The notes beneath the pieces are model-generated. The model saw only the letters and a program-made list of their open reading frames with translations. It did no database searches and was not told where the DNA came from. Positions 12,034-19,263 of a stretch of 61,384 bases of DNA are shown here, one piece after another. The translations under genes and the position numbers were made by a program. How positions within the stretch are numbered: position 1 is the stretch's first letter; each line of letters begins with the position of its first letter. The stretch is from JBBRVP01 sp038246785 (GTDB lineage: Bacteria > Actinomycetota > Actinomycetes > Jiangellales > Jiangellaceae), in assembly GCA_038246785.1 (NCBI GenBank), contig JBBRVP010000018.1:1-61384 (forward strand), read 5' to 3'.

Positions 12034-12738
12034 TCAGGCCGTGACCGTGTCGAGAGCGAGCTCGGCCATGGCGGCGAAGGTCCGCTCGCGCTCCGCGGCG
12101 GTCGTCGCCGCACCGGTCGGCAACGAGTCGCTCACCGTGCAGACCGTGAGGGCGCGGGCCCGGTGCCGGGCGGCCAGGGTGTAGAGAGCGGCGGTCTCCA
12201 TCTCCACCGCCAGGACGCCGTAGCCGGCGAGCTGCATCAGCAGCTCCGGCCGGTCGGAGTAGAAGGCATCCCACGACGCGATCGGACCCACGTGCGGAGT
12301 CAGGCCGCGCGCCTCGGCAAGCTCGACGCAGCGCCGCAGCAGCCCGAAGTCGGCGGTGGGCGCGAAGTCGATGCCCTGGAAGCGCCGGGAGTTCATCGCC
12401 GAGTCGGTGCACGCGCTCATCGCGACGACGATGTCGCGCAGGGCCAGGTCCTCGCTCAGCGCGCCGCACGAGCCGACCCGGACGAGCGTGCGTACGCCGA
12501 AAGAGCTGAGCAGCTCGCTGACGTAGACAGCCAGCGACGGCATGCCCATGCCCGAGCCCTGCACCGACACGGGGGTGTCGCCGTAGCGGCCGGTGAAGCC
12601 GAGCATCCCGCGGACCTCGCTGTAGCAGCGCACGTCGTCGAGGTAGGTCTGCGCGATCCAGCGCGCCCGCAGGGGGTCGCCGGGGATCAGCACCGTCTCG
12701 GCCACCTCACCGGCGGCGGCGCCGATGTGGGTGCTCAC
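12034..12738 (-). CDS. deoD: DeoD-type purine-nucleoside phosphorylase
   Basis: 234 residues. Family landmarks: MSTHIGAAAGEVAETVLIPG, GDPLRARW (phosphate binding, about 20-27), GSGMGMPS, VRVGSCGAL, LAVEMETAALY (the ribose-binding Met-Glu) and TVSDS near 200 with the base-contacting aspartate. It reversibly phosphorolyses purine (deoxy)nucleosides to base plus (deoxy)ribose-1-phosphate in purine salvage. The length fits the hexameric bacterial type. The start lies close to the oppositely oriented nudC start, so the two genes share a short promoter region. Confidence 0.93.
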   Translation of the reverse strand: MSTHIGAAAGEVAETVLIPGDPLRARWIAQTYLDDVRCYSEVRGMLGFTGRYGDTPVSVQGSGMGMPSLAVYVSELLSSFGVRTLVRVGSCGALSEDLALRDIVVAMSACTDSAMNSRRFQGIDFAPTADFGLLRRCVELAEARGLTPHVGPIASWDAFYSDRPELLMQLAGYGVLAVEMETAALYTLAARHRARALTVCTVSDSLPTGAATTAAERERTFAAMAELALDTVTA

Positions 12739-12778
12739 GACGGGGCACCCTACGCGCGGCTGGTTAGGCTCGCCGGTC

Positions 12779-13729
12779 GTGGCTCCCGGCTGGCCGTACC
12801 GCCTCAGCGGCCCGCTCGCCCTCTCCCGCGCTACCCACGACCGGGTCGCCGAGCGGCGCCTGGACGACGCCTGGCTGGCTCGGACCTGGTCCGACCCGAC
12901 GGCGCGAGTGCTCGTGGTCGCCGACGGCCGGGCCCCGGTGATCGGCGGCCGGCTGGCCTTCGTCCCGCCCGCGCAGGCACCGGCGGGCGAGCGGCTGCTG
13001 CTCGGCGTGGGGGAGGACTCGGTGACCTACCTGGCCGTCGTTGCCGCGGAGCCGGACCCGCCGGGCGGCCCGGACGGCAGGCCGCCCGACCCCCGGGCCC
13101 GCGGGCTGCGCGAGGTCGGGGCGCTGCTCGACGACCGCGAGGCCGGCCTGCTCGTGCACGCGGTCGCCATCGCCAACTGGCACGCCGCCCACCGCCGCTG
13201 CGCCCGCTGCGGTGCACCCACCGAGGTCGCCGCCGGGGGGCACCTGCGCCGCTGTCCGGTCGACGGCTCCGAGCACTACCCCCGCACGGATCCGGCGGTC
13301 ATCGTCGCGGTCGTCGACGATGACGACCGGGTCCTCCTGGGACGCCAGGCGAGCTGGCCGCCGGGTCGCTTCTCGACGCTGGCCGGCTTCGTCGAGCCCG
13401 GCGAGTCGCTGGAGGCAGCGGTGGCCCGGGAGGTGCGCGAGGAGAGCGCCGTCGAGGTCGCGGAGGTGGCCTACGCCGGCAGCCAGCCCTGGCCGTTCCC
13501 GTCGAGCCTCATGTGCGGCTTCTACGCCCGAGCCGTGAGCACCCGGGTCCGTCCGGACGGCGCGGAGATCGCCGAGGCGCGGTGGTACTCCCGCGATCAG
13601 CTGCGCGTCGCGCTCGGCGACGGTTCGCTCGGCCTGCCGCCGCCGGTGTCCATCGCGAGGCGGCTCGTCGAGGGCTGGTACGGCGCGCAACTGCCCGATG
13701 CCGGGTCGTGGCGCGAGTCACAGCGCTAG
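12779..13729 (+). CDS. nudC: NudC-type NAD(H) pyrophosphatase / RNA de-NADding Nudix hydrolase
   Basis: 316 residues from GTG 12779; an ATG-like start at 12725 would overlap deoD. It has an N-terminal NudC-like domain, then a zinc-ribbon segment HRRCARCGAPTE and LRRCPVDGSEHYPRTDP. The Nudix box is GFVEPGESLEAAVAREVREE, followed by the NADH-specific motif SQPWPFPSS. NudC cleaves NAD(H) and removes NAD caps from RNA. Only three zinc-ribbon cysteines are visible; the usual fourth appears replaced (SEHYPRTDP), so a histidine may serve. Its position just before mycoredoxin and uvrD2 matches the mycobacterial order. Confidence 0.88.
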   Translation: MAPGWPYRLSGPLALSRATHDRVAERRLDDAWLARTWSDPTARVLVVADGRAPVIGGRLAFVPPAQAPAGERLLLGVGEDSVTYLAVVAAEPDPPGGPDGRPPDPRARGLREVGALLDDREAGLLVHAVAIANWHAAHRRCARCGAPTEVAAGGHLRRCPVDGSEHYPRTDPAVIVAVVDDDDRVLLGRQASWPPGRFSTLAGFVEPGESLEAAVAREVREESAVEVAEVAYAGSQPWPFPSSLMCGFYARAVSTRVRPDGAEIAEARWYSRDQLRVALGDGSLGLPPPVSIARRLVEGWYGAQLPDAGSWRESQR

Positions 13730-13801
13730 TGCGTGGGAAGACCACCCGAGCGCGCCGGCGTTGTTCCGGCAGCGTCCGTCGACCCGCGCAGGAGGAGCCC
13801 G

Positions 13802-14047
13802 GTGAGCGTCCTGACGATGTACAGCACGCCGTGGTGCGGCTACTGCCGGCGTCTCCAGGGCCAGCTGGAGCGGGCGGCCATCACCGTACGCGTGGTGGAC
13901 ATCGACCAGGACCCTGCCGCGGAGCGCTTCGTCCGGGAGGTCAACCGTGGCAACGCCACGGTGCCGACTGTGCTCTTCCCCGACGGGACCTCCGCCACCA
14001 ACCCGAGCATCGGCGAGGTCAAGGCGCGGCTGGCCCGCCCGGCCTGA
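13802..14047 (+). CDS. mrx1: Mycoredoxin-1 (mycothiol-dependent glutaredoxin-like reductase)
   Basis: 81 residues from GTG 13802, preceded by a strong site (GCAGGAGGAGCCC). The start VSVLTMYSTPWCGYCRRLQ carries the CGYC active site of mycoredoxin, as opposed to CPYC of classical glutaredoxins. NATVPTVLFPDG holds the cis-proline that binds the thiol substrate. The length is close to the roughly 84 residues of mycobacterial Mrx1. It reduces protein-mycothiol mixed disulfides, which implies that the host makes mycothiol. It lies between nudC and uvrD2, as in mycobacteria. Confidence 0.9.
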   Translation: MSVLTMYSTPWCGYCRRLQGQLERAAITVRVVDIDQDPAAERFVREVNRGNATVPTVLFPDGTSATNPSIGEVKARLARPA

Positions 14048-14079
14048 CGGCGCCTGCTCGGGCTGGGAGGATGCGGCGG

Positions 14080-16212
14080 GTGACCCGCACTGGCGCCCTC
14101 ACCGGCAGTGCCGACGGTGTGCTCGACGGACTCGACCCGGAGCAGCGCGAAGTCGCGACCGCCCTGAGCGGCCCGGTGTGCGTGCTGGCCGGCGCCGGCA
14201 CCGGTAAGACGCGGGCGATCACCCACCGGATCGCGTACGGGGTCCTGTCCGGCAGCTACCAGCCGCACAGCGTCCTGGCCGTCACCTTCACCACTCGCGC
14301 GGCCGGGGAGATGCGCGGCCGGCTGCGCGAGCTGGGCGTCGCCGGGGTGCAGGCGCGCACGTTCCACTCGGCGGCGCTTCGGCAGGCGCGCTTCTTCTGG
14401 CCGCAGGTCGTGGGCGCCGACCTGCCGCCCATCGTCGAGCGCAAGCTGGCGCTGCTCGCCGAGGCCGCCGCGCGCTGCCGGGTCGGTGTCGACGCCGGGC
14501 TGCTGCGCGACCTGGCCGGAGAGGTCGAGTGGGCCAAGGTCACCAACGTGGGCCCCGACGGCTACCCGGCGGGCGCGGCGGCGGGCGGTCGCGACGTGGC
14601 CGGGCTGGATCCGGCGATGATCGCCCGCGTCTACGCCGCGTACGAGGAGGTCAAGACCGATCGCGGGCGCATCGACCTGGAGGACGTCCTGCTCTGCGCC
14701 GTCGGCGTCCTCGACTCCCATCCCGGCGTCGCCGAGCAGGTGCGCGCGCAGTACCGCCACCTCGTCGTCGACGAGTACCAGGACGTCTCGCCGCTGCAGC
14801 AGCGCCTGCTCGACCTGTGGCTTGGCGGGCGGGCGGAGCTGTGCGTCGTCGGCGACGTCAGCCAGACCATCTACTCCTTCGCCGGCGCCCGCCCCGACTA
14901 CCTGGTCCGCTTCGCCGAGCGCTACCCCGGGGCGACGGTGGTCCGGCTGGTCCGCGACTACCGGTCGACGCCGCAGGTGGTGGCCGTGGCCAACGCCCTG
15001 CTCGACCGGGCCGGCGGCCCGGCGGCCCGTACGCGGGTCGAGCTCGTCGCCCAGCGGCCGCCCGGACCGGCCGCGGAGTTCTGCGAGCACGCCGACGAGG
15101 AGGCGGAGGCGGCGGCCGTCGCGCGCGCGGTGCGGCGCCTGCTCGCCGCTGGCGTACCCGCCCGCGAGGTGGCCGTCCTGTTCCGCATCAACGCGATGTC
15201 CCAGGCGCACGAGCAGGCCCTCGCCGAGGCCGGCGTGCCCTTCCTCGTACGCGGCGGCGAGCGGTTCTTCGATCGTCCGGAGGTGCGCCAGGCGGGCGTC
15301 CTGCTGCGCGGGGCCGTCCGCGCCGGCGGGCCGGGGGCGGGAGCCGGCGCGCTGCGCGAGGAGGTGCGCGCCGTCCTGGCCGGCGCCGGCTGGAGCCCCG
15401 AGCCGCCCAGCGGGAGCGGGTCGGTGCGGGAGCGCTGGGAGTCGCTGGCCGCACTCGTCGCGTTGACCGACGAGCTCGCGGGGCAGCGGCCCGGCGCGGC
15501 ACTCGCGGATCTCGTCACCGAGCTGGAGTCCCGCGCGGTCGCCCAGCACGCACCCATGGTCGATGGGGTCACCCTGGCCACGTTCCACGCCGCGAAGGGC
15601 CTGGAGTGGGACGCGGTGTTCTGCGTCGGCGTGCACGAGGGCACCGTCCCGATCTCCTACGCCGGGACTCCGGATCAGGTCGAGGAGGAGCGCCGGCTGC
15701 TCTACGTCGGCGTCACCCGCGCGCGGCGTCACCTGTGGGTGTCGTGGTCGCGGGCGCGCGCGCCGGGCGGGCGCGGCGCCCGTCGCCCGAGCCGTTTCCT
15801 CGACGGTGTGCGGCCGAGCTCGGGGGCCGCGGCGGCGGGGGCGCCGCGAGCTCGCCGGCGCGGTGCGCGGGCAGCGGCGCGCTGCCGCGCGTGCGGCCGG
15901 CCCCTGCACGACGCCGTCGAGCGCAAGCTCGGCCGGTGTCGCGGGTGCCCCTCGACGATGGACGAGGCACTGTTCGAGCGCCTGCGCGAGTGGCGGCGGC
16001 GGCGGGCCGCGGACGCGCAGGTGCCGGCGTACGTCGTGTTCACCGACGCCACCATCACCGCGATCGCCGAGGCGCAGCCCACCGCCGAGCGCGGCCTCGC
16101 CGGGCTGCCGGGGGTCGGCGCGGTCAAACTCGAACGCTACGGCGCCGAGGTGCTGGCCATCTGTCGCGGCGAGGACGTATCAGGAGCGGCGGACGGCCCT
16201 CCTGCCCACTGA
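14080..16212 (+). CDS. uvrD2: UvrD2 ATP-dependent 3'-5' DNA helicase with Cys4 motif and HRDC domain
   Basis: 710 residues. GTG 14080 is preferred because GGGAGG sits nine bases upstream; ATG 14071 touches that site. Motifs: VLAGAGTGKTRAITHR (about 37), VVDEYQDVSPLQQ (about 230), GDVSQTIYSFAGA, TFHAAKGLEWD (about 500) and YVGVTRARRHLW (about 542). A basic linker follows, then CRACGRPL and CRGCP (about 602-623), the tetracysteine motif of UvrD2. The C-terminus (627-697) is an HRDC domain ending LPGVGAVKLERYGAEVL. In mycobacteria UvrD2 is an essential 3'-5' helicase; this copy has every expected domain. Confidence 0.94.
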   Translation: MTRTGALTGSADGVLDGLDPEQREVATALSGPVCVLAGAGTGKTRAITHRIAYGVLSGSYQPHSVLAVTFTTRAAGEMRGRLRELGVAGVQARTFHSAALRQARFFWPQVVGADLPPIVERKLALLAEAAARCRVGVDAGLLRDLAGEVEWAKVTNVGPDGYPAGAAAGGRDVAGLDPAMIARVYAAYEEVKTDRGRIDLEDVLLCAVGVLDSHPGVAEQVRAQYRHLVVDEYQDVSPLQQRLLDLWLGGRAELCVVGDVSQTIYSFAGARPDYLVRFAERYPGATVVRLVRDYRSTPQVVAVANALLDRAGGPAARTRVELVAQRPPGPAAEFCEHADEEAEAAAVARAVRRLLAAGVPAREVAVLFRINAMSQAHEQALAEAGVPFLVRGGERFFDRPEVRQAGVLLRGAVRAGGPGAGAGALREEVRAVLAGAGWSPEPPSGSGSVRERWESLAALVALTDELAGQRPGAALADLVTELESRAVAQHAPMVDGVTLATFHAAKGLEWDAVFCVGVHEGTVPISYAGTPDQVEEERRLLYVGVTRARRHLWVSWSRARAPGGRGARRPSRFLDGVRPSSGAAAAGAPRARRRGARAAARCRACGRPLHDAVERKLGRCRGCPSTMDEALFERLREWRRRRAADAQVPAYVVFTDATITAIAEAQPTAERGLAGLPGVGAVKLERYGAEVLAICRGEDVSGAADGPPAH

Positions 16213-16258
16213 TCGAGCCAACTGGTCGAGCGCACTGATCGAGCCCACTGATCGAGCA
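16207..16258. repeat. Four tandem 13-bp repeats upstream of the whiB7 leader
   Basis: Units CACTGATCGAGCC (16207-16219), AACTGGTCGAGCG (16220-16232), CACTGATCGAGCC (16233-16245) and CACTGATCGAGCA (16246-16258) are contiguous. The first overlaps the uvrD2 stop codon. They end a few bases before the AT-rich tract of the predicted whiB7 promoter, so they could be a regulator-binding array or replication-slippage repeats. Confidence 0.85.
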
Positions 16259-16262
16259 CGAG

Positions 16263-16304
16263 TTCCAAATAGTGTTTGCCCGACCCGGCCCGACCGCCTA
16301 GCAT
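16263..16304 (+). promoter_or_regulatory. Predicted WhiB7-type promoter
   Basis: TTGCCC at 16276-16281 and TAGCAT at 16299-16304 are 17 bases apart, an ideal sigma-70 spacing. An AT-rich tract (TTCCAAATAG) lies directly upstream of the -35 element. WhiB7 activates its own and target promoters through an AT-rich tract just upstream of -35, contacted by its RGRP hook. Transcription would start near 16311 and give a leader of nearly 400 nt before whiB7. Confidence 0.65.
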
Positions 16305-16353
16305 CCGATCACTGTCCCGGGCCCGTCCCGTGCCGAGAGGAGGTGTCACTTCG

Positions 16354-16557
16354 ATGGAGACGACGAAGACCAGCGTCGCGCACGTCGCGCGCTACCGCGT
16401 CGAGGTGACCCTCTCGCCCGCCATGCCGGAGCTCACGGGCAGCACTGTGCCCAGCGCCGGCTTCGGCGCCACGGGTGTCCGGGGTCTCGGGGTGCGCACC
16501 GACGTGCGCATCGACGACGCCCGCCCGGGTCCCCGCTCCTGGAGTCCACCGGTCTGA
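16354..16557 (+). CDS. Small leader ORF (uORF) preceding whiB7
   Basis: A 67-residue ORF starting METTKTSVAHVARYRVEVTL, preceded by GAGAGGAGG about 11 bases upstream. It is not similar to any family I recognise. It lies inside the predicted whiB7 transcript and its stop (16555-16557) is 24 bases before an intrinsic terminator. Leader ORFs with attenuators are known for whiB7/wblC in mycobacteria and Streptomyces: stalled or inefficient translation of the leader under ribosome-targeting antibiotics lets polymerase read into whiB7. I infer the same here. The peptide may have no function of its own. Confidence 0.65.
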   Translation: METTKTSVAHVARYRVEVTLSPAMPELTGSTVPSAGFGATGVRGLGVRTDVRIDDARPGPRSWSPPV

Positions 16558-16580
16558 CCAGCAGACGACCGGCACCTCCG

Positions 16581-16625
16581 AGGCCGCGGAACCCGACACC
16601 CGGGATCCGCGGCCTTGTTGTTTGT
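16581..16625 (+). terminator. Intrinsic terminator/attenuator in the whiB7 leader
   Basis: AGGCCGCGGA (16581-16590) pairs perfectly with TCCGCGGCCT (16606-16615) around a 15-base loop, followed at once by the T-rich TGTTGTTTGT. A smaller inverted repeat (CCGGTC 16549-16554 with GACCGG 16567-16572) straddles the leader ORF stop and could compete or signal ribosome position. CCCGGGT at 16524-16530 can also pair with ACCCGGG inside the terminator loop. Confidence 0.75.
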
Positions 16626-16694
16626 CCCGCCAGCCCAGCGTCCGGACCGCACGACCTGCGATCCGCGCTCAGCACAGGAGAGGAGGTGACCACC

Positions 16695-16976
16695 GTGGCA
16701 CTCAGTGCCCTGCTCGACGCCGTCAGACCCGACGACAACGCTGCCGAGCTGCCCTGCCGCACCTACGGGGCCGAGTTGTTCTTCGCGGAGTCGCCGCAGG
16801 ACGTCGAGGAGGCGAAGAGCTTGTGCCGGGTCTGCCCGGTGCAGGTCTCCTGCCTCGCCGGCGCCCTCGAGCGCCAGGAGCCGTGGGGAGTCTGGGGCGG
16901 CGAGCTGTTCGTCCAGGGCGTCGTCGTCCCGCGCAAGCGCCCGCGCGGCCGTCCCCGCAAGGACGCCGCGGCGTGA
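16695..16976 (+). CDS. whiB7: WhiB7 transcriptional regulator of intrinsic antibiotic resistance
   Basis: 93 residues from GTG 16695, eight bases after AGGAGAGGAGG; GTG 16686 is an alternative. The four iron-sulfur cysteines are in ELPCRTYG, KSLCRVCPVQ and VSCLAGAL (C-x2-C-x5-C spacing). The WhiB turn reads EPWGVWGGELF, and the C-terminal RPRGRPRKD is the AT-hook specific to WhiB7. WhiB7 binds the primary sigma factor and switches on efflux, rRNA-methylation and redox genes when translation is inhibited. Mycobacterial WhiB7 is about 92 residues. The upstream promoter, leader ORF and terminator point to autoregulation plus attenuation. Confidence 0.95.
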   Translation: MALSALLDAVRPDDNAAELPCRTYGAELFFAESPQDVEEAKSLCRVCPVQVSCLAGALERQEPWGVWGGELFVQGVVVPRKRPRGRPRKDAAA

Positions 16977-17067
16977 GCGGCATCGGCGCCACCGCCCGAT
17001 GCCTGGCTGTCCTCGGTTTCCGGCCGGCCGGCCGGGATCTCACACCACGATTCGTCAAGGAGTCGAC

Positions 17068-17256
17068 ATGTCCATGACCACCGAGGCGTACGTGGCCACC
17101 GTGCAGACCGCACGGATGACCACCGCCTCCTCGACGCGGACCTCGCGGCGCATGTCGCGTGCATTCCGTGCCGTTCCCCGGGCCGCGTCCCGCGCCGAGC
17201 GGGCCGCTCGTCGCGCCGAGCAGGCGCAGCGGGTTGCCGTCGCCGACGGCTGCTGA
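17068..17256 (+). CDS. Arg/Ala-rich microprotein downstream of whiB7
   Basis: 62 residues starting MSMTTEAYVATVQTARMTT, with AAGGAG seven bases before the ATG. The second half is strongly basic and helical (SRAERAARRAEQAQRVAV). No family is recognised. It starts 91 bases after whiB7 on the same strand and 10 bases before another basic microprotein, so it may be in the WhiB7 transcript. The good ribosome-binding site and phased codons support a real gene, but arginine-rich reading frames also arise by chance in such GC-rich DNA. Confidence 0.5.
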   Translation: MSMTTEAYVATVQTARMTTASSTRTSRRMSRAFRAVPRAASRAERAARRAEQAQRVAVADGC

Positions 17257-17266
17257 GGCCACCCCG

Positions 17267-17494
17267 ATGACCGACCGCACCCTCGAGATCGAGATCAGGA
17301 GCACTCCGATGCAACTCCTCGCAGAAGCCTTGGCACGAGCGCAGTGTGCCGAGCGCCTGGCTGCGGCCGAGCGCGAGCGCCGAGCGCTACGCCTCGCCCG
17401 CGCCCGCCGGGCGGACCGCCGGGCACGGCGTGCGGCAGCCGCCGCCGCGCACGCCCAGCGGCTCGCCGCGGACGCCGCCCTCGCGCTGTCCTGA
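17267..17494 (+). CDS. Basic helical microprotein downstream of whiB7
   Basis: 75 residues: MTDRTLEIEIRSTPMQLLAE, then a long amphipathic helix alternating Arg and Ala (AERERRALRLARARRADRR) and an Ala-rich tail. An internal ATG at codon 15 (MQLLAEALARAQCAERL) is an alternative start and resembles short helical proteins I have seen annotated in other actinobacteria. It could bind nucleic acid or ribosomes through its charge, but nothing proves it. A strong hairpin follows 24 bases after the stop, which would end a whiB7-microprotein transcript. Confidence 0.5.
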   Translation: MTDRTLEIEIRSTPMQLLAEALARAQCAERLAAAERERRALRLARARRADRRARRAAAAAAHAQRLAADAALALS

Positions 17495-17518
17495 GTGAGC
17501 GGTGACCGCCAGGACGGG

Positions 17519-17542
17519 GCGTCTCCCCACCCGGGGAGACGC
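17519..17542 (+). terminator. Hairpin ending the whiB7 region transcript
   Basis: GCGTCTCCCC (17519-17528) pairs perfectly with GGGGAGACGC (17533-17542) around the four-base loop ACCC. There is no T-run after it, as is common in high-GC actinobacteria. It stands just before the phosphodiesterase start. Confidence 0.6.
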
Positions 17543-17553
17543 TCCGGGGCTTC

Positions 17554-19092
17554 GTGACCGGACCCGCCCGGCGTGTCGCGTGGGAGCATCCCGACGTGGG
17601 CGACCTCCGCGATCGTGCCGTCGAGGCGCTGACCGACCCGGCGTACCGGCACGTCGTGGACCTCGTGGCCTGGCCCGAGGATGACCCGGGCGGCGCCGCG
17701 GACGGGCGCTGCGTGGTCGTCGCCAACGCCGAGGGCGCCGCCCGGCTGCGGGAGGGGCAGCCCGACGAGGTGATCGTCGGCCGCGACCCGGTGGCCGACC
17801 AGGACCCGATGGCGTTCCTGCCCTACGAGCGCGAGCTGGCCCGGCCCAGTCCCGACAACGCACACAACGCCTACCCGTACCCCGCGGCGCGGCTGCGTTC
17901 GCTGTTCGACGACGTCGCCCGAGCGCCCGACCTCGCCGTCGTGCACACGCCGGCGCACTCCTTCCCCGAACGCGGCGGCCATGTCGGTGAGCACGGCAGT
18001 CTCGACGTCGTCCAGTCCCGGGCCCCGCTGCTGTTGTCGGGACCGGGCGTGCGGGCGAGCGGTCTGCTCGACACGTCCGCACGCCTCGTCGACGTCGGCC
18101 CCACGCTCGGCTGGCTGGCCGGCGCGCCGGCCGAACCGGTCGACGGTCACGGAGCCGCGCTGGACGGGCGGGTGCTCCGCGAGCACGTCGACCGCGGTGC
18201 CCGCTGGGTGGTCGGCGTGCTCTGGGACGGCGCGCACTGCGGCGACCTGCTCCATCTCGCGTGCAACGGGGAGCTGCCCGCGGTGGCTCGGCTGCTCGAG
18301 TGCGGTGCAGCCCTGCGCGGCGGGGCGGTGGCGGAGTTCCCCAGTGTCACGCTCACCAACCACACCTCGATCCTCACCGGCGCCGCCCCGGGGCGGCACG
18401 GTGTGCTCGGCAACGTCTACTACGACCGCGACACCGCGAGCAGGGTCGTCCCCAACGACGCCACCACCTGGCACCGCAGCGCGCAATGGCTGCGCCCCGG
18501 CGTCCGCACCGTGTTCGAGCAGGTCGCCGCCGCGCGTCCGGGCGTGACGACCGCCTGCGTCGACGAAGCGGTCGACCGCGGCGCCACGTACTCGACCATG
18601 GACCGCGTCCGGGCCAGCGGCGCATCCGACGATGCCGACGGCCTGACCGCTGCGCTGCCCGACCCGGCCGGCTCCCGCTACGTCGGCGACCGACGCTGGC
18701 TCGGCGACCCCTCCTACGCCTGGGCCAGCCAAGTCGACGACGCCGGGCTCGAGCAGGTGCTGGGTCTGTGGGCGGAGCCCGCCGCTGCGCCGGCCCTGAC
18801 CTGGTGGTCCCACGTGGTGACCGACGCCGGTCACCACGCCGGCGGTCCGCGGTCGGAGGTGGCCCGCGCGTCGTTGCGCGACGCCGACCGCCGGCTCGGC
18901 GCCTGTCTCGACGCCCTCGACCGGCTCGGCGTGACCGACGACGTCGCGTTCCTGCTCACCGCCGATCACGGCTTCGAGGGCAGTGACCCGACCTGTCGCG
19001 GCGACTGGGACGACGCCCTGCGGACGGCCGGGCTGGTCTTCCGTGACGAGGGGCCAGGCTTCGTCTACCTCGGGGAGGAGCACGCGCGATGA
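17554..19092 (+). CDS. Nucleotide pyrophosphatase/phosphodiesterase-like protein with permuted motif order
   Basis: 512 residues from GTG 17554. The alkaline-phosphatase/NPP superfamily signature FPSVTLTNHTSILTG then GRHGVLGN (about 262-285) carries the nucleophilic threonine. THH-type metal ligands follow in TDAGHHAGG (about 425) and LLTADHGFEG (about 469). The usual order ends with a segment after the ADHG motif that contains GEHGSL, a loop of hydrophobics and VDVGPTLGWLAG. Here that segment is instead near the N-terminus (residues about 130-190), before the nucleophile. No signal peptide is visible. It is translationally coupled to a small zinc-ribbon gene. The substrate is unknown. Confidence 0.75.
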   Translation: MTGPARRVAWEHPDVGDLRDRAVEALTDPAYRHVVDLVAWPEDDPGGAADGRCVVVANAEGAARLREGQPDEVIVGRDPVADQDPMAFLPYERELARPSPDNAHNAYPYPAARLRSLFDDVARAPDLAVVHTPAHSFPERGGHVGEHGSLDVVQSRAPLLLSGPGVRASGLLDTSARLVDVGPTLGWLAGAPAEPVDGHGAALDGRVLREHVDRGARWVVGVLWDGAHCGDLLHLACNGELPAVARLLECGAALRGGAVAEFPSVTLTNHTSILTGAAPGRHGVLGNVYYDRDTASRVVPNDATTWHRSAQWLRPGVRTVFEQVAAARPGVTTACVDEAVDRGATYSTMDRVRASGASDDADGLTAALPDPAGSRYVGDRRWLGDPSYAWASQVDDAGLEQVLGLWAEPAAAPALTWWSHVVTDAGHHAGGPRSEVARASLRDADRRLGACLDALDRLGVTDDVAFLLTADHGFEGSDPTCRGDWDDALRTAGLVFRDEGPGFVYLGEEHAR

Positions 19093-19253
19093 GCACGACC
19101 TGCGACCGCTGCGGGGCGGTGGGCGACGGCGAGCGGCCACCGCTGACCTGGGTGTCCTCGGTGGAGGGGGGGCGGCTGCGCTGGTACTGCGAGCGCTGCG
19201 CCCGCGACAACCTGCGCGCCATCGAGGGCAAGCTCGACAGCGAGCACTGGTGA
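19089..19253 (+). CDS. Zinc-ribbon microprotein
   Basis: 54 residues: MSTTCDRCGAVGDGERPPLT, then RLRWYCERCARDNLRAIEGK and LDSEHW. Two CxxC knuckles about 30 residues apart make a compact zinc ribbon. The ATG overlaps the phosphodiesterase stop by four bases (ATGA), a typical sign of coupled translation. Similar short zinc ribbons occur beside this kind of gene in actinobacteria, but I know no function. It may bind nucleic acid or another protein. Confidence 0.75.
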   Translation: MSTTCDRCGAVGDGERPPLTWVSSVEGGRLRWYCERCARDNLRAIEGKLDSEHW

Positions 19254-19263
19254 GACAGGCTCG

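Noticed and set aside
16977..17067. Palindromic GGCCGGCCGG run after whiB7 as a terminator
   Set aside because: It has no loop suited to a stable hairpin and no T-run; the hairpin at 17519-17542 is a better candidate.
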